Part shown: positions 18,330 through 28,889 of the stretch, in pieces
Numbering within the stretch: position 1 is the stretch's first letter
Layout of the letters: the number at the start of each line of letters is the position of its first letter
Assembly (NCBI RefSeq): GCF_003149535.1
Contig: NZ_QGDB01000003.1
Location: forward strand, 496,001-560,000
Reading direction: 5' to 3'
Length of the DNA stretch: 64,000 bases
From: Falsochrobactrum shanghaiense
Lineage (GTDB): Bacteria; Pseudomonadota; Alphaproteobacteria; Rhizobiales; Rhizobiaceae
Notes under the pieces: generated by a model
What the model was told of the DNA's origin: nothing
What the model saw: only the letters and a program-made list of their open reading frames with translations
Databases searched by the model: none
Position numbers and translations under genes: made by a program

Positions 18330-18650
18330 TCAGTCGCCCTCAGCCTTTCGCTTCTGATGCGCTTGCAGAATGCGCTGCTTGAGAACGTTGGAGGCCTTGA
18401 AGGTCATCACACGACGAGGAAGAATTGGCACTTCCTCGCCTGTCTTTGGGTTGCGGCCGATGCGTTCATTCTTGTCACGGACCTGAAAGGTCGCAAATGA
18501 TGACAGTTTTACCGTTTCGCCGTTGACGATGGCGTCACAGACTTCATCGAGGATCATCTCGACCAAAGCCGCCGATTCTGTCCTGGACAGGCCCACCTTT
18601 CGGTAAACAGCCTCTGCCAGATCAGCGCGTGTGACCGTCTTACCTCCCAT
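18330..18650 (-). CDS. ihfA: Integration host factor subunit alpha
   Basis: A 106-residue DNA-bending protein that pairs with IHF-beta. The N-terminus is [20 protein letters not shown]. The DNA-contact arm contains [14 protein letters not shown] with the intercalating proline, followed by [13 protein letters not shown]. The start at 18650 (MGGKTVTR) fits the family; a longer frame to 18713 does not. Confidence 0.96.
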   Translation of the reverse strand: MGGKTVTRADLAEAVYRKVGLSRTESAALVEMILDEVCDAIVNGETVKLSSFATFQVRDKNERIGRNPKTGEEVPILPRRVMTFKASNVLKQRILQAHQKRKAEGD

Positions 18651-18768
18651 AACCGAACCTGCCTGGTTAGCGTTTGAACAGATAATATCCTTACGTGACA
18701 GGACGTTACACAAATAAACGCGGTTCGGTCAAGCCGCGAGTTCCCTCGCGGCAAATCAATTTTCCCGA

Positions 18769-19743
18769 TTACCAGCGCAGCAAAACCGCGCCCCAGGTGA
18801 ATCCGCCGCCCATGGCTTCAAGAAGAACGAGGTCGCCTTTTTTGATGCGTCCGTCGGCGACGGCTGTGGCCAGAGCCAAAGGAACCGATGCCGCAGACGT
18901 GTTGCCATGCCGGTCAACGGTAATGACGACCTTTTCTTCCGCTATGTTGAGCTTCTTTGCCGAGGCGTCGATGATGCGCTTATTGGCCTGATGCGGCACG
19001 AACCAGTCGATGTCATCAGCCGTCAGGCCGGTTTCCTCGAAAGAAGCCTCGATCACGTCGGTAATCATTCCGACCGCGTGCTTGAAAACTTCGCGGCCTT
19101 CCATGCGCAAATGCCCGACAGTCTGCGTTGTCGAAGGGCCGCCATCCACATAAAGCTTTTGTTTATGGCTGCCATCCGAGCGGAGATTGGCCGCAAGAAC
19201 GCCACGATCCGAGGTCAGCCCCTTGCCTTCCGCCGCCTCAAGGATCAGCGCGCCTGCGCCGTCACCGAAAAGCACGCAGGTCGTGCGGTCGTTCCAGTCG
19301 AGAATGCGCGAGAAGGTTTCCGCACCGATCACCAGAACGCGTTCAGCCATGCCGCCACGAATGTAAAGATCGGCAGTCGTCACGGCATAGATGAAGCCGC
19401 TGCAAACCGCCTGCATATCGAAAGCGAAACCATGGGTGATGCCGAGTTCATGCTGGATTTCGACGGCGCTTGCGGGAAAGGTATTGTTGGGAGTGGATGT
19501 CGCCACGAGGACGAGATCTATATCGGACGCCTGCAAGCCGGCATTTTCCAGCGCCGCGCGCGCCGCCTGCGCACCCAGCGACACTGTCGTCTCGCTTTCG
19601 TCTGCTATATGACGCTGGCGGATTCCGGTACGCTGTACGATCCATTCGTCGGAGGTCTCGACGACGCCTTCAAAATCGGTGTTTTTCATGATTCGTTTCG
19701 GCAGCGCCGAACCGATGCCTCTTACGACAGACCTTATCATCAT
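18769..19743 (-). CDS. fabH: Beta-ketoacyl-ACP synthase III
   Basis: This enzyme begins fatty-acid synthesis by joining acetyl-CoA with malonyl-ACP. The 324 residues carry the catalytic triad: Cys C114 ([11 protein letters not shown]), His in VPHQANKRI and Asn in [11 protein letters not shown]. The C-terminal [13 protein letters not shown] is typical. It follows plsX with a 75-base gap, the classic plsX-fabH pair. Confidence 0.97.
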   Translation of the reverse strand: MMIRSVVRGIGSALPKRIMKNTDFEGVVETSDEWIVQRTGIRQRHIADESETTVSLGAQAARAALENAGLQASDIDLVLVATSTPNNTFPASAVEIQHELGITHGFAFDMQAVCSGFIYAVTTADLYIRGGMAERVLVIGAETFSRILDWNDRTTCVLFGDGAGALILEAAEGKGLTSDRGVLAANLRSDGSHKQKLYVDGGPSTTQTVGHLRMEGREVFKHAVGMITDVIEASFEETGLTADDIDWFVPHQANKRIIDASAKKLNIAEEKVVITVDRHGNTSAASVPLALATAVADGRIKKGDLVLLEAMGGGFTWGAVLLRW

Positions 19744-19818
19744 TTATTCCTGTCCTGAATTGACCGCCGCGAAGAGCTTGTTCGCCGTCAAAGCCTTGCC
19801 CGTTCATAGGGATAATTA

Positions 19819-20877
19819 TTATTTGGCTGCTTCGCCACCATTATCAAATTCAGTGTGCCTATCACTATGGTGGAAATGCGCCAGATCAGCTTCAATCTTT
19901 TCCAGAAGCCGGTTGCGCACCATGTCATAAGCGACTTCGACCGCCGAACAAAAACCTTCTGCGGTCGCGCCGCCATGGCTTTTGATTACAATTCCACTCA
20001 AGCCGAGAAACACACCGCCATTGACCTTGTTGGGGTCCATTTTTTCGCGCAGGTGATCAAAAGCGCCCTTGGCAAAGACATAACCGATCCGCGCCATCAA
20101 TGTGCGGCTCATGGCTTCGCGCATCAGGCCAGCAAGCTGGCGCGCTGTGCCTTCCGCCGTCTTGAGCGCTATATTGCCGATGAAGCCTTCCGTCACCACG
20201 ACATCGACCGTACCCTTGCCAATATCATTACCTTCGACAAAACCGGCATATTCGAGACCGGCAAGATCCGTATCGCGCAGAATCTGTCCCGCTTCCTTGA
20301 TCTCATCAAGGCCTTTGACCTCTTCCGTCCCAACATTGAGCAGCCCGACTGTGGGGCGGCGGATTTCAAACAAGGCGCGTGCCATGCCTGCACCCATTAC
20401 TGCGTAGTCGACAAGCTGGCGAGCGTCCGCGCCAATAGTCGCGCCAATGTCGAGCACGATGCTTTCGCCGCGCAAATTCGGCCAGATGCCGGCGATTGCC
20501 GGGCGCTCGATGTCGGGCAGCATGCGCAGGCAGAATTTGGCCATGGCCATCAGCGCGCCGGTATTGCCAGCCGAAACGCAGGCATGGGCATCGCCGCGCT
20601 TGACCGCCTCGATGGCCTGCCACATCGAGGACTTGCCGCGACCGGCACGCAGCGCCTGACTAGGCTTGTCGTCCATGCCGACGGCCATTTCGCTGGCGCG
20701 GAATTCGGAGGCGGCCTGAAGCTTCGGATAGCGCGCCAGCACCGGCTCGACCTGCCCGGCCAATCCGAAAAAAATAAAACGAATATCAGGATGACGCTCA
20801 AGCGCCTTCGCCGCGCCGGGGATGACCACTTCGGGGCCAAAATCACCGCCCATGGCGTCAATCGAAATTTTAATCAC
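19819..20877 (-). CDS. plsX: Phosphate acyltransferase
   Basis: This enzyme makes acyl phosphate from acyl-ACP for the first acylation of glycerol-3-phosphate. The 352-residue protein starts [21 protein letters not shown] and shows [34 protein letters not shown] and [13 protein letters not shown]. It is the first gene of the plsX-fabH-ihfA run. Confidence 0.97.
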   Translation of the reverse strand: MIKISIDAMGGDFGPEVVIPGAAKALERHPDIRFIFFGLAGQVEPVLARYPKLQAASEFRASEMAVGMDDKPSQALRAGRGKSSMWQAIEAVKRGDAHACVSAGNTGALMAMAKFCLRMLPDIERPAIAGIWPNLRGESIVLDIGATIGADARQLVDYAVMGAGMARALFEIRRPTVGLLNVGTEEVKGLDEIKEAGQILRDTDLAGLEYAGFVEGNDIGKGTVDVVVTEGFIGNIALKTAEGTARQLAGLMREAMSRTLMARIGYVFAKGAFDHLREKMDPNKVNGGVFLGLSGIVIKSHGGATAEGFCSAVEVAYDMVRNRLLEKIEADLAHFHHSDRHTEFDNGGEAAK

Positions 20878-20997
20878 TATTGATTATTCCTGTACGATCC
20901 CTGTTGCCGTCCCATCCTTGGAAAACCAGAGGGGGCTGGCGCGAAAATAGTGTTTTTGCGGGCGTGTACAACAAGATTCTCGCAAGCCGCCGCGAAA

Positions 20998-21555
20998 TCA
21001 CGGCTTCTTGTGCCAATCCGACAGCTTTGCGAAAGGCGAATCAGGCTTCTCTTCTTCCTCGCCGCTTCCGTAAACCATCGGCTCGCCATCGGGAGCGGTT
21101 CCGGGCTTGCGCGGATAGGGGTCGATAGCCAGTTCGAAAAATTCCTCCACCACAGTGCCCAGATCGATCTTGTCTCCTGTGAAGGTTTCCGGAATATCCG
21201 CCCCTTCGGCATCCAGCAGCAATTCGCCGCTTTCATCGAGCCGGATTTTAGCCAGCCGCGAGTTTTCCGGCACGAAGATCGTGTCAATCTCCTCGGCTAT
21301 CTTGCTTGTGACCGGATCGAGGGTTACGACGCAAGCCTGCACGATTTCCGCATCGACATGGCCGCGAATGCGAATACCATTCTTCTTCCAGCGCGTCAGC
21401 AGCAGCTCGGCGTCAAATGATTTCACCGCTTCCAGCCCATGTTCGCCCGCCAGTGCCGCTCTCTCCCCTTCGGTGGTTCCGATGGTTACGTTCAGTCCCT
21501 TCTGGGGAAGATTGCCAACTGCGACCGGATAGGTAAGCGCTGGTTTAACCGTCAT
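20998..21555 (-). CDS. DUF177 (YceD-like) protein
   Basis: A 185-residue protein of the YceD/DUF177 family, linked in other bacteria with rRNA or ribosome accumulation. The central segment with ELLLTRWKKNGIRIRGHVDA, VQACVVTLDPV and the acidic GDKIDLGTVVEEFFELAIDPYPRKPG is diagnostic. Alphaproteobacterial members lack rpmF next door and often sit before plsX, as here. The start at 21555 has GAGG 9 bases upstream; an ATG two codons earlier (21561) is possible. It overlaps the previous gene by 11 bases. Confidence 0.88.
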   Translation of the reverse strand: MTVKPALTYPVAVGNLPQKGLNVTIGTTEGERAALAGEHGLEAVKSFDAELLLTRWKKNGIRIRGHVDAEIVQACVVTLDPVTSKIAEEIDTIFVPENSRLAKIRLDESGELLLDAEGADIPETFTGDKIDLGTVVEEFFELAIDPYPRKPGTAPDGEPMVYGSGEEEEKPDSPFAKLSDWHKKP

Positions 21556-22126
21556 GGCCATTTGCCTCTTTTGCGTTATCGCCGGATATTTCATCCGCAT
21601 CGATAAAGGATATATCGCCTGCCGCCAGGGTGTCATCGGGGATTTGCGCAAGCCGGTTACGGCAGGCAAACATATAGGCTGCCAGATAGTGGGCCTGCGG
21701 CCAGATTTCGAGATCAGGGCGAATGTTTCTTGTCAGGGCTGCGGCAAGCGCCTGCCTGTCACCGGCATCGAGCGCTTCACCATAGGAGTTGACGCGCCCA
21801 TAGAACATGCGCGCCAGTTTCTTCATGCGCTTGGGCACGCCCTGATCTCCGATGCCCAGTTCGCGCAGCGAATGGTCCACATCCTTGAAAAACTCGTCCG
21901 CGACATCCTGCGCCAGCTGCCTGAGAGCGGGCTCTCCGCCTTTCATCCGGTGCAGGGTGAGGAAAATATGCACCGAAAGCAGTTCATAGCGGCCAAGCGG
22001 CGTATCAGGCGCCTGAAACTGTGCATAAAAGCGCTTTTGCCGCGCCGCCGCCACGATCGTCTCGTAGACGCGAATGAGAATAGCCTCATTTGTTTTTGAT
22101 TTGCGGCGAAAAAGGCGAAGAATCAT
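21545..22126 (-). CDS. Ubiquinol-cytochrome c chaperone (CBP3/UQCC1-like)
   Basis: A 193-residue homologue of mitochondrial CBP3, a factor for cytochrome bc1 assembly. Supporting segments are ETIVAAARQKRFYAQFQAPD, GRYELLSVHIFLTLHRMKG, DVADEFFKDVDHSLRELGIGD and KRMKKLARMFYGRVNSYGEAL. It is translationally coupled with the DUF177 gene. It is divergent from bamE with about 105 bases between the starts. Confidence 0.92.
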   Translation of the reverse strand: MILRLFRRKSKTNEAILIRVYETIVAAARQKRFYAQFQAPDTPLGRYELLSVHIFLTLHRMKGGEPALRQLAQDVADEFFKDVDHSLRELGIGDQGVPKRMKKLARMFYGRVNSYGEALDAGDRQALAAALTRNIRPDLEIWPQAHYLAAYMFACRNRLAQIPDDTLAAGDISFIDADEISGDNAKEANGHDG

Positions 22127-22231
22127 TTCCGTACGACCGTAATTGTTGCATCCAGAACCAAGGTGGTTTACCGAAGTTCTCCCAAGGACGAAAGTGCCAG
22201 GCTGATTATTGAATTTATGGAGAGGTCATTG

Positions 22232-22732
22232 TTGCAGCGAATTTTCCCAAGCGCGCCAAGGCAGCGTGCTCTTCTCGCCGGCACGGCAATTCTCTTTTCG
22301 GCGGCTCTCGCCGGATGCAATACCGCATCCACGCTCAATCCGTCGGAAACGATCACCGAAGGTTACGTGCTCGATCAGGAAGCCCTCGATTCCGTATCGG
22401 TCGGTTCCAGCCGCGAACAAGTGCTGCTGGCGCTCGGCACGCCTTCCACGACCGCGATCTTCGACAATGAAGTGTTCTACTACATTTCGCAGAAGCGTTA
22501 TCGCGCCGTGCAGTTCATGAAGCCGAAGATCATCGACCGGCAGATTCTTGCTATCTATTTCAACAAGGACGGCCAGGTCGAGAATATCGCCAATTACGGC
22601 CTCAAAGACGGCAAGCTGTTCGATTTCGTATCGCGCACCACGCCGACGGGCGGCAAGGACCAGTCCTTCCTGGGCCAGGTCATTCAGGGCGTTTCCAAAG
22701 CACCGACCTCCCTGCCCGGCAGCGGTGGTTGA
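22232..22732 (+). CDS. bamE: Outer membrane assembly lipoprotein BamE (SmpA/OmlA)
   Basis: A small lipoprotein of the BAM complex. After a signal peptide ending in ALAGC come the SmpA/OmlA domain pieces: LDSVSVGSSREQVLLALGTPS, FYYISQKRYRAVQF and LAIYFNKDGQVENIANYGL. Start choice: GGAGAGG (22219-22225) lies 6 bases before a TTG at 22232, while the in-frame ATG at 22217 overlaps that site and has no site of its own. TTG is therefore preferred; ATG would add five residues. Confidence 0.9.
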   Translation: MQRIFPSAPRQRALLAGTAILFSAALAGCNTASTLNPSETITEGYVLDQEALDSVSVGSSREQVLLALGTPSTTAIFDNEVFYYISQKRYRAVQFMKPKIIDRQILAIYFNKDGQVENIANYGLKDGKLFDFVSRTTPTGGKDQSFLGQVIQGVSKAPTSLPGSGG

Positions 22733-22733
22733 C

Positions 22734-22766
22734 GGGCGTTTCACGTATTTGCTGAAAATGCTCTAT
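22734..22766. repeat. Bru-RS-related fragment
   Basis: GGGCGTTTCACGTATTTGCTG followed by AAAATGCTCTATAG matches the right end of the repeat at 16842-16990. It begins right after the bamE stop codon. Confidence 0.65.
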
Positions 22767-22774
22767 AGAGATGC

Positions 22775-22806
22775 AAAAAGCCCGCCACATGGCGGGCTTT
22801 TCTTTT
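22775..22806. terminator. Bidirectional terminator between bamE and hppA
   Basis: AAAAAGCCCGCC-acat-GGCGGGCTTTTC is a strong hairpin with tracts on both sides, between convergent genes. Confidence 0.9.
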
Positions 22807-22820
22807 CGGGTCGCCTTGTA

Positions 22821-24977
22821 TCAGGCCATATGGGCCAGCACCGCCAGCAGCAGAAGCGCTACAATATTGGTGATCTTGATTGCCGGATTGACCGCAGGGC
22901 CAGCCGTATCCTTATAGGGATCGCCCACCGTGTCACCCGTCACCGAAGCCTTGTGCGCTTCCGAACCCTTCATGTGCTTCACACCGTCCGTATCGGTAAA
23001 GCCATCCTCAAAGCTCTTCTTGGCATTATCCCAGGCACCGCCGCCCGATGTCATCGAAATCGCCACAAAGAGCCCATTGACGATAACACCAAGAAGCGAC
23101 GCGCCAAGAGCCGCGAAGGCCGCAGCCTTGGAGCCGGAAAGCAGCAATACGCCAAAATAGACCACGATCGGCGCCAGCACCGGCAAAAGCGAGGGGATAA
23201 TCATTTCGCGGATCGCCGCTCTGGTCAGAAGATCGACCGCGCGCGCATAGTCGGGGCGTTCCGTTCCGGCCATGATGCCGGGCTTTTCACGAAACTGCCG
23301 TCGCACTTCCTGCACCACCGCGCCACCCGCGCGCCCCACGGCGGTCATCGCCATTCCGCCGAAAAGATAGGGGATCAGGCCGCCGAAGATAAGACCTGCA
23401 ACCACATAGGGGTTGGACAGCTCGAATGAAACCGGCCCCATATCGGCGAAATAGGGATAGGTCTGGCCGTTGGCGGCAAAATAGGACAGGTCGTTGGAAT
23501 AGGCCGCAAACAGAACCAATGCACCCAGTCCCGCCGATCCGATGGCATAGCCCTTGGTAACGGCCTTGGTCGTGTTGCCCACGGCATCGAGCGCATCGGT
23601 CGACTTGCGCACTTCAGGATCGAGACCCGCCATTTCGGCGATGCCGCCCGCATTATCGGTCACAGGGCCGAAAGCATCGAGCGCCACGATCATGCCCGCA
23701 ATGCCCAGCATGGCGGTAACGGCGATTGCGGTGCCGAAAAGGCCCGCAAGCTGATAGGTGCTGATGATGCCGCCGATGATGACGATGGCAGGCAGAGCGG
23801 TTGATTCGAGCGATACCGCCAGCCCTTGAATGACGTTGGTGCCATGCCCCGTCACCGAGGCTTGTGCAATGGAATTGACCGGGCGCTTGTTCGTCCCGGT
23901 GTAATATTCGGTAATCACCACGATCAGCCCGGTGACGATCAGGCCGATCAGGCCGCATATGAAAAGATTGGTGCCGGTGATGGCCTGTCCTGAAACCGTT
24001 CCGATCTCTCCCCAGCCAATCGTCAGCATATTGGCAACGGCAATGCCCACGATGGACAAAAGGCCGGTCGCAATCAGGCCCTTATAGAGCGCGCCCATAA
24101 TGGAGCCATTGACGCCCAGCTTGACGAAGAACGTGCCGACGATGGATGTGAGCACGCAGGCTCCGCAAATTACCAGCGGGTAAAGCATGACGCTGGAAAG
24201 CATATCCGATCCGCTGAAGAAGATCGCGCCCAGCACCATGGTTGCAACCACAGTCACGGCATAGGTTTCAAACAGATCCGCCGCCATGCCTGCGCAGTCG
24301 CCGACATTGTCGCCGACATTATCGGCAATCGTGGCCGGATTGCGCGGGTCATCCTCGGGGATGCCGGCCTCGACCTTGCCGACCAGATCGCCGCCGACAT
24401 CCGCACCCTTGGTAAAGATGCCGCCGCCCAGTCGCGCAAAGATCGAAATGAGTGAAGCCCCGAAGCCGAGCGCCACCAATGCGTCGATCACGATGCGGTC
24501 CGATGGCGCATAACCAAGCCAGACGGTAAGCACCAGATAATAAACGGATACGCCCAGCAGCGCGAGCCCGGCCACAAGCAGGCCGGTGATCGCGCCAGAG
24601 CGAAAGGCCAGTTCAAGCCCGCCCGCAAGGCTGAGCGAGGCCGCCTGCGCCGTGCGCACATTGGCGCGCACCGAGACATGCATGCCGATGAAACCCGTCA
24701 GGCCGGACAAGACCGCGCCGATGAGAAAACCTATTGCCGCCGTAAGCGACAGCAGATACCAGACCGCCGCAAATACTACGATGCCAACAAGGGCGATGGT
24801 GGAATATTGCCGGGCGAGATAGGCTTGCGCGCCTTCGCGAATAGCACCGGCGATTTCCTGCATACGCTGCGTCCCCTGATCGGCCGCGAGGATCGAACGG
24901 GTCGCCCAGATGGCGAAAAGTACAGACAGCAGTCCGCAGGCGACAACGAGATAAAGTACTGCCACTCCAGTTTGCAT
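22821..24977 (-). CDS. hppA: Membrane-bound proton-pumping pyrophosphatase
   Basis: A 718-residue membrane enzyme with about 16 helices that splits pyrophosphate to drive proton movement. The substrate loop [20 protein letters not shown] and the acidic clusters [19 protein letters not shown] and [18 protein letters not shown] are present. The [10 protein letters not shown] motif has Lys where K+-dependent enzymes have Ala (GNTTAAxGKG), so this is the K+-independent, proton type. The start at 24977 has GGGAG upstream. Confidence 0.97.
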   Translation of the reverse strand: MQTGVAVLYLVVACGLLSVLFAIWATRSILAADQGTQRMQEIAGAIREGAQAYLARQYSTIALVGIVVFAAVWYLLSLTAAIGFLIGAVLSGLTGFIGMHVSVRANVRTAQAASLSLAGGLELAFRSGAITGLLVAGLALLGVSVYYLVLTVWLGYAPSDRIVIDALVALGFGASLISIFARLGGGIFTKGADVGGDLVGKVEAGIPEDDPRNPATIADNVGDNVGDCAGMAADLFETYAVTVVATMVLGAIFFSGSDMLSSVMLYPLVICGACVLTSIVGTFFVKLGVNGSIMGALYKGLIATGLLSIVGIAVANMLTIGWGEIGTVSGQAITGTNLFICGLIGLIVTGLIVVITEYYTGTNKRPVNSIAQASVTGHGTNVIQGLAVSLESTALPAIVIIGGIISTYQLAGLFGTAIAVTAMLGIAGMIVALDAFGPVTDNAGGIAEMAGLDPEVRKSTDALDAVGNTTKAVTKGYAIGSAGLGALVLFAAYSNDLSYFAANGQTYPYFADMGPVSFELSNPYVVAGLIFGGLIPYLFGGMAMTAVGRAGGAVVQEVRRQFREKPGIMAGTERPDYARAVDLLTRAAIREMIIPSLLPVLAPIVVYFGVLLLSGSKAAAFAALGASLLGVIVNGLFVAISMTSGGGAWDNAKKSFEDGFTDTDGVKHMKGSEAHKASVTGDTVGDPYKDTAGPAVNPAIKITNIVALLLLAVLAHMA

Positions 24978-25301
24978 GTAGGCCAACTCCCATTGAGCTT
25001 GCACCAGCCACTGGCAGACCGCATTGCGATTGCCAGCACGCTTGGCGCATGAAAGGCCCGAAAACCCCTCCCCGGGCCGAAATGAGCGGCATGGAAGTGC
25101 CTGAAGCCAAACATCTCAACCGGGCTTCGTCGGTCTATTCTGTTTCTGGAAACCATCGCCGGAAATCAACATATTGGCGAGGCTTCCGCATTTCAGCATT
25201 CTCTATGCCGCGCGCTCAAGATGCGGAACGGTTCAACAAAGGTCAAGCTGTTCTTTGCCAGCGTAATAGGCGGCTGATCCCGCACATAGGCCCGCTGAAA
25301 T
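24978..25301. other. Spacer between nusB and hppA
   Basis: About 320 bases without a supported gene. The hppA promoter lies here, and the nusB terminator is at its right edge. I see no remnant of thiL, which follows nusB in many other proteobacteria. Confidence 0.5.
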
Positions 25302-25330
25302 AAAAAGGCTGCGATTTCTCGCAGCCCTTC
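25302..25330 (-). terminator. Terminator of the rib-nusB operon
   Basis: On the minus strand GGGCTGCG-agaaat-CGCAGCC is followed by TTTTTAT, 25 bases after the nusB stop. Confidence 0.88.
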
Positions 25331-25353
25331 ATGTTTCAGGTCGGCAACAGCCA

Positions 25354-25866
25354 TTATCTGCCATGCGGCCTTGCACCGCGGCTTTCACCCCGAAGCTGGA
25401 AAGCAAGCCGATCCAGCACCGCATTGACGAGCTTCGGCTCGTCTTCGGTATAAAACGCCTTGGCAATATCCACATATTCCGAAACGATGACCGCCGTGGG
25501 CACGTCCTTGCGGGTTTTCAGCTCCCAGGTTCCCGCGCGCAGGATGGCGCGCAAGGTGGAATCGAGCCGTGACAGCGGCCAGTCTTCCGTCAGCGCCAGA
25601 TGAATCATCGGATCAAGCGTCAATTGATTATCGACCACACCGGCAACAATGGCACGAAACCATTGCGGATCGGCATCGAGATATTGCGTTCCGTCCACTT
25701 CCTTGCCCAGTCGATGCGCTTCATATTCGGCCACGACTTCCATGACGCCAGTACCCGCCACATCCATCTGGTAAAGCGCCTGCACAGCTGCCAGGCGGGC
25801 AACGCCGCGCTTGTTGGCAGAGCGTGGAGTGGTGGGCGTGGAGCGGCCTTCGGACGACGAATTCAT
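25354..25866 (-). CDS. nusB: Transcription antitermination factor NusB
   Basis: A 170-residue helical RNA-binding protein of the rRNA antitermination complex. Features are [16 protein letters not shown], the RAGTWEL and [14 protein letters not shown] blocks and the end [13 protein letters not shown]. The start at 25866 is 4 bases after the ribH stop, with GGAG in the end of ribH. It is the last gene of the riboflavin operon. Confidence 0.95.
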   Translation of the reverse strand: MNSSSEGRSTPTTPRSANKRGVARLAAVQALYQMDVAGTGVMEVVAEYEAHRLGKEVDGTQYLDADPQWFRAIVAGVVDNQLTLDPMIHLALTEDWPLSRLDSTLRAILRAGTWELKTRKDVPTAVIVSEYVDIAKAFYTEDEPKLVNAVLDRLAFQLRGESRGARPHGR

Positions 25867-25870
25867 AATA

Positions 25871-26344
25871 TCAGGCTCCAAATTTCTTGCGCAGGCCAAT
25901 CATGGTCAGCGCCGCGCGGGCAGCAAAGCCGCCCTTGTCCTTGTCTTCGCGACGCGCGCGAACCCAGGCCTGTTCCTCATTTTCGACCGTCAGAATACCA
26001 TTGCCGATAGCAAGGCTTTCTTCGACGGCCAGATCGGTCAGCGCGCGGCAGGATTCATTGGCGACAATATCAAAATGATAGGTTTCGCCGCGAATAACGG
26101 TGCCAAGAGCGACAAAGCCGTCATATTCCGTCCCGCCATTGTCAGCGCCGTCCAGTGCAAAAGAAATGACTGCCGGAACCTCCAGCGCTCCGGGGACCGT
26201 CACGATGTCATAAGTCGCCCCTGCCTCATCAAGAGCAGCCTTTGTGCCGTCCAGAAGCGCATCGGCGAGATCATCGTAGAAACGCGCTTCGATAATAAGC
26301 ATATGCGGCGAATGCGCCTCGTGCTGCGACATGAGAGACTCCAT
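25871..26344 (-). CDS. ribH: 6,7-dimethyl-8-ribityllumazine synthase (RibH1 type)
   Basis: This is the penultimate step of riboflavin synthesis. The family motifs are [44 protein letters not shown] (with the catalytic His) and [11 protein letters not shown]. It is the operon-linked paralogue; Brucella is known to have a second, unlinked enzyme (RibH2). Starts at 26344 (157 aa) and 26332 (153 aa) are both possible; GGAG inside the first codons favours the inner ATG. Confidence 0.93.
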   Translation of the reverse strand: MESLMSQHEAHSPHMLIIEARFYDDLADALLDGTKAALDEAGATYDIVTVPGALEVPAVISFALDGADNGGTEYDGFVALGTVIRGETYHFDIVANESCRALTDLAVEESLAIGNGILTVENEEQAWVRARREDKDKGGFAARAALTMIGLRKKFGA

Positions 26345-26418
26345 GACAGAATTCGCTGACTGCAAATAACAGTCAACGCTAAAACGGGGAATAAACTTAG
26401 GGACTGTAGGCTCTAAGC

Positions 26419-27027
26419 CTATTTCCGGTATTGCGCAAGCCTTGCTGCGTATCGGGCCAGCTGATCGATCTCGATATTGACCTTATCGCCTGCCCTGCGC
26501 TCGCCCCAGGTGGTCACTTCCAGCGAATGACGAATGAGCAGGACGTCGAATTCATTGCCGTTTACGCCGTTGACCGTCAGTGATGTGCCGTCGAGCGCAA
26601 CCGAACCCTTCTGTGCGATGAAAGGCGCGAGTTCCTGCGGCGCGCGCAGGGTAAAGCGCACAGCATCGCCCTCGTCCTTGCGGCTGACGATCTCCGCCTG
26701 CCCGTCGACATGGCCCGATACCAGATGCCCGCCCATTTCATCGCCCAGCTTCAACGAGCGTTCGAGATTAATGCGCGTTGCGTTCTGCCAGCGGGAAATC
26801 GTGGTCAACCGAAGGGCTTCTTCCCATGCCTCGACCTCGAACCAGCGCGCATTCGTGCCTTTTTCCGGCAGCGCCACGACGGTAAGGCAGACACCGGAAC
26901 AGGCAATCGATGCGCCCAGTTCAATGGTTTCGGGATCGTAGGCGGTCTCGATACGCAGCAGCACACCTTCGTTCAGAGGCTTGATCCGCTCGATCCTGCC
27001 AATATCGGTAACAATCCCTGTAAACAT
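26419..27027 (-). CDS. ribE: Riboflavin synthase alpha chain
   Basis: This enzyme joins two lumazine molecules to make riboflavin. It has 202 residues with the two-fold repeat of the family: [13 protein letters not shown] at the start, [12 protein letters not shown] in the first barrel, and [11 protein letters not shown] in the second. The ATG overlaps the ribD stop (TGATG), so the two are translationally coupled. Confidence 0.96.
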   Translation of the reverse strand: MFTGIVTDIGRIERIKPLNEGVLLRIETAYDPETIELGASIACSGVCLTVVALPEKGTNARWFEVEAWEEALRLTTISRWQNATRINLERSLKLGDEMGGHLVSGHVDGQAEIVSRKDEGDAVRFTLRAPQELAPFIAQKGSVALDGTSLTVNGVNGNEFDVLLIRHSLEVTTWGERRAGDKVNIEIDQLARYAARLAQYRK

Positions 27028-28148
27028 CAAATCTTCCTTACATATTCGGAACAGGTGTCATCGCCATAACGCGTCTCGCGCAGCAATGAGAATTCTTCGG
27101 CGATATGGGGTTCAAGCCCGCCAACAGCAATCCCGTCCTTTTCTCCGATCTCGCGCGGCGACCGGAAGATGACGAGACGATCCACGAGTCCTTCCTGCAG
27201 AAAGCTGCTGGCAATTCCTGCCCCGCCTTCAACAAGAACAGAAGAAATCCCTTGCGCCGCAAGGTCGTCCATCAGTTCCGGCAGGGCAATTTTTCCCTCA
27301 TCGCTTTCGGTCGCGATAATGCGGCAACCGGCAGCCTGCAATCCTTCGCGCTTTTGCTGCGCTGCACCTTCAGTGCAGGCAAGCCACAGGGGCGAAGCCT
27401 GCGCCGTGCGCACAAGCCTTGATTCCAGCGGCAGGCGCAATGAACCATCAAGCACGATGCGAACCGGCGAGCGCTGGGCAAGACCCGGCAAGCGGCAATC
27501 GAGCAATGGATCGTCCGCCAATGCAGTTTCAATGCCGATGAGGATGACATCGCTTTGCGCGCGCAGAATATGCGACTGCGCACGCGAGACAGGACCGCTG
27601 ATCGCCAGCTGTCCTTCACCCCTTTTTCCGATCATCCCATCGGAAGAAAGCGCAAGCTTCAGAATCACTTCCGGGCGTTTCTTAGAAGATCGATTCAGAT
27701 AGCCCCGAAGGTCGTCCGCAGCCTGCGCGGAAAGCACACCCGGCACGACTTCAATGCCCGCCGCGCGCAATATGGCGAAGCCCTTTCCGCTCACCCGTTC
27801 GTCGGGGTCGGTCGCGGCAACGACGACACGGGCGACGCCTGCCCGCACCAGGGCTTCCGCGCAGGGCGGCGTGCGGCCGTGATGGGCGCAAGGCTCCAGC
27901 GAGACATAGGCTGTCGCGCCGCGTGCCGCCTCGCCCGCTTCGGCCAGCGCCTGCGGCTCCGCATGCGGCCTGCCGCCAAGTGCCGTGACGCCCCGCCCGA
28001 CAATAATTCCATCCTTGACGATCAGCGTGCCGACAGAAGGGTTGGTGCCGGTGAGGCCCTTGTTGCAGCGGGCAAGACGGATGACCGCCTCCATATAGCG
28101 GCGGTCGGCGGCGGTCGGTTCTGTTTGCGGAAATTCCAAGCCGCTCAT
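27027..28148 (-). CDS. ribD: Riboflavin biosynthesis deaminase/reductase
   Basis: A two-domain enzyme of 373 residues. The N-terminal deaminase carries the zinc motif HAEPQAL and PCAHHGRTPPC (His and two Cys). The C-terminal reductase from about residue 150 shows KLALSSDGMIG, SDVILIGIETALADDP and VEGGAGIASSFL. It starts 2 bases after the nrdR stop and overlaps ribE. Confidence 0.96.
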   Translation of the reverse strand: MSGLEFPQTEPTAADRRYMEAVIRLARCNKGLTGTNPSVGTLIVKDGIIVGRGVTALGGRPHAEPQALAEAGEAARGATAYVSLEPCAHHGRTPPCAEALVRAGVARVVVAATDPDERVSGKGFAILRAAGIEVVPGVLSAQAADDLRGYLNRSSKKRPEVILKLALSSDGMIGKRGEGQLAISGPVSRAQSHILRAQSDVILIGIETALADDPLLDCRLPGLAQRSPVRIVLDGSLRLPLESRLVRTAQASPLWLACTEGAAQQKREGLQAAGCRIIATESDEGKIALPELMDDLAAQGISSVLVEGGAGIASSFLQEGLVDRLVIFRSPREIGEKDGIAVGGLEPHIAEEFSLLRETRYGDDTCSEYVRKI

Positions 28149-28150
28149 CT

Positions 28151-28627
28151 TCACCCGTCCAGATCGCTGTCCGTCTCATCGACGGTCAGCTCGTCGATAA
28201 CATTATGGAAATCAATGGCCTGGCTGAAATTGCGATAGACGGAGGCAAACCGGATATAGGCAATATCGTCGATGCCCTTGAGCGCGTCCATGGCAAGACG
28301 GCCGATTTCATCGGAAGCGACTTCACTCTCGCCCGAACTTTCCAGCTGGCGAACAATACCGGAAATGGCGCGCTCCACGCGCTCGGCATCCACATCGCGC
28401 TTGCGCAGCGCCACATCGATAGACCGGGTCAGCTTGTCGCGGTCAAAGGGCACACGGCGTCCGCTCTTCTTGATCACCATGATCTCGCGAAGCTGCACAC
28501 GCTCGAAAGTGGTAAAACGCCCGCCGCAAACCGAACAGACACGGCGCCTGCGAATAACGGCACCATCTTCCGCAGGCCGGGAATCTTTCACCTGCGTATC
28601 TTCATACTGGCAATAGGGACAACGCAT
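28151..28627 (-). CDS. nrdR: Transcriptional repressor NrdR
   Basis: A 158-residue repressor of ribonucleotide reductase genes. The N-terminal zinc ribbon has [16 protein letters not shown] and [12 protein letters not shown]; an ATP-cone domain follows ([20 protein letters not shown]). It heads the nrdR-ribD-ribE-ribH-nusB run, a common alphaproteobacterial order. Confidence 0.97.
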   Translation of the reverse strand: MRCPYCQYEDTQVKDSRPAEDGAVIRRRRVCSVCGGRFTTFERVQLREIMVIKKSGRRVPFDRDKLTRSIDVALRKRDVDAERVERAISGIVRQLESSGESEVASDEIGRLAMDALKGIDDIAYIRFASVYRNFSQAIDFHNVIDELTVDETDSDLDG

Positions 28628-28791
28628 GGAACTCTTTCAACTCGAATGTTTGCGCAGGTATCAAACTATGGCGGAAAAGCCGTCATTTATGTGGTGTTGC
28701 GACCTGCTGAAAAGCAAGTCCGTCATCAACGGCGACTGATTCTCGCAAATGATAACGTATCCGCGTCGCCGCGCCTAATAAAGCCGCAACG

Positions 28792-28824
28792 AAAAAGCCC
28801 CGCTCAACAGGGTTGAACGGGGCT
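28792..28824 (-). terminator. Terminator of glyA
   Basis: On the minus strand AGCCCCGTTCAACC-ct-GTTGAGCGGGGCT is followed by TTTTTC, about 65 bases after the glyA stop. Confidence 0.88.
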
Positions 28825-28851
28825 AAATCAAGAAGCATCATCGGGCTTGTC

Positions 28852-28889
28852 GCGGTTCCTGTTTAAACGGAATCGCCGGAAACGCTCTA
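28852..28889. repeat. Bru-RS-related fragment at the glyA stop codon
   Basis: GCGGTTCCTGTTTAAACGG and GGAAACGCTCTA are a diverged left palindrome of the 16842 repeat. Read on the minus strand the element begins TAGAGCG, and this TAG is the stop codon of glyA. Confidence 0.7.

Noticed and set aside
24978-25301. Remnant of thiL between nusB and hppA
   Set aside because: No frame in this stretch resembles thiamine-monophosphate kinase; the spacer is too short for even half the gene.
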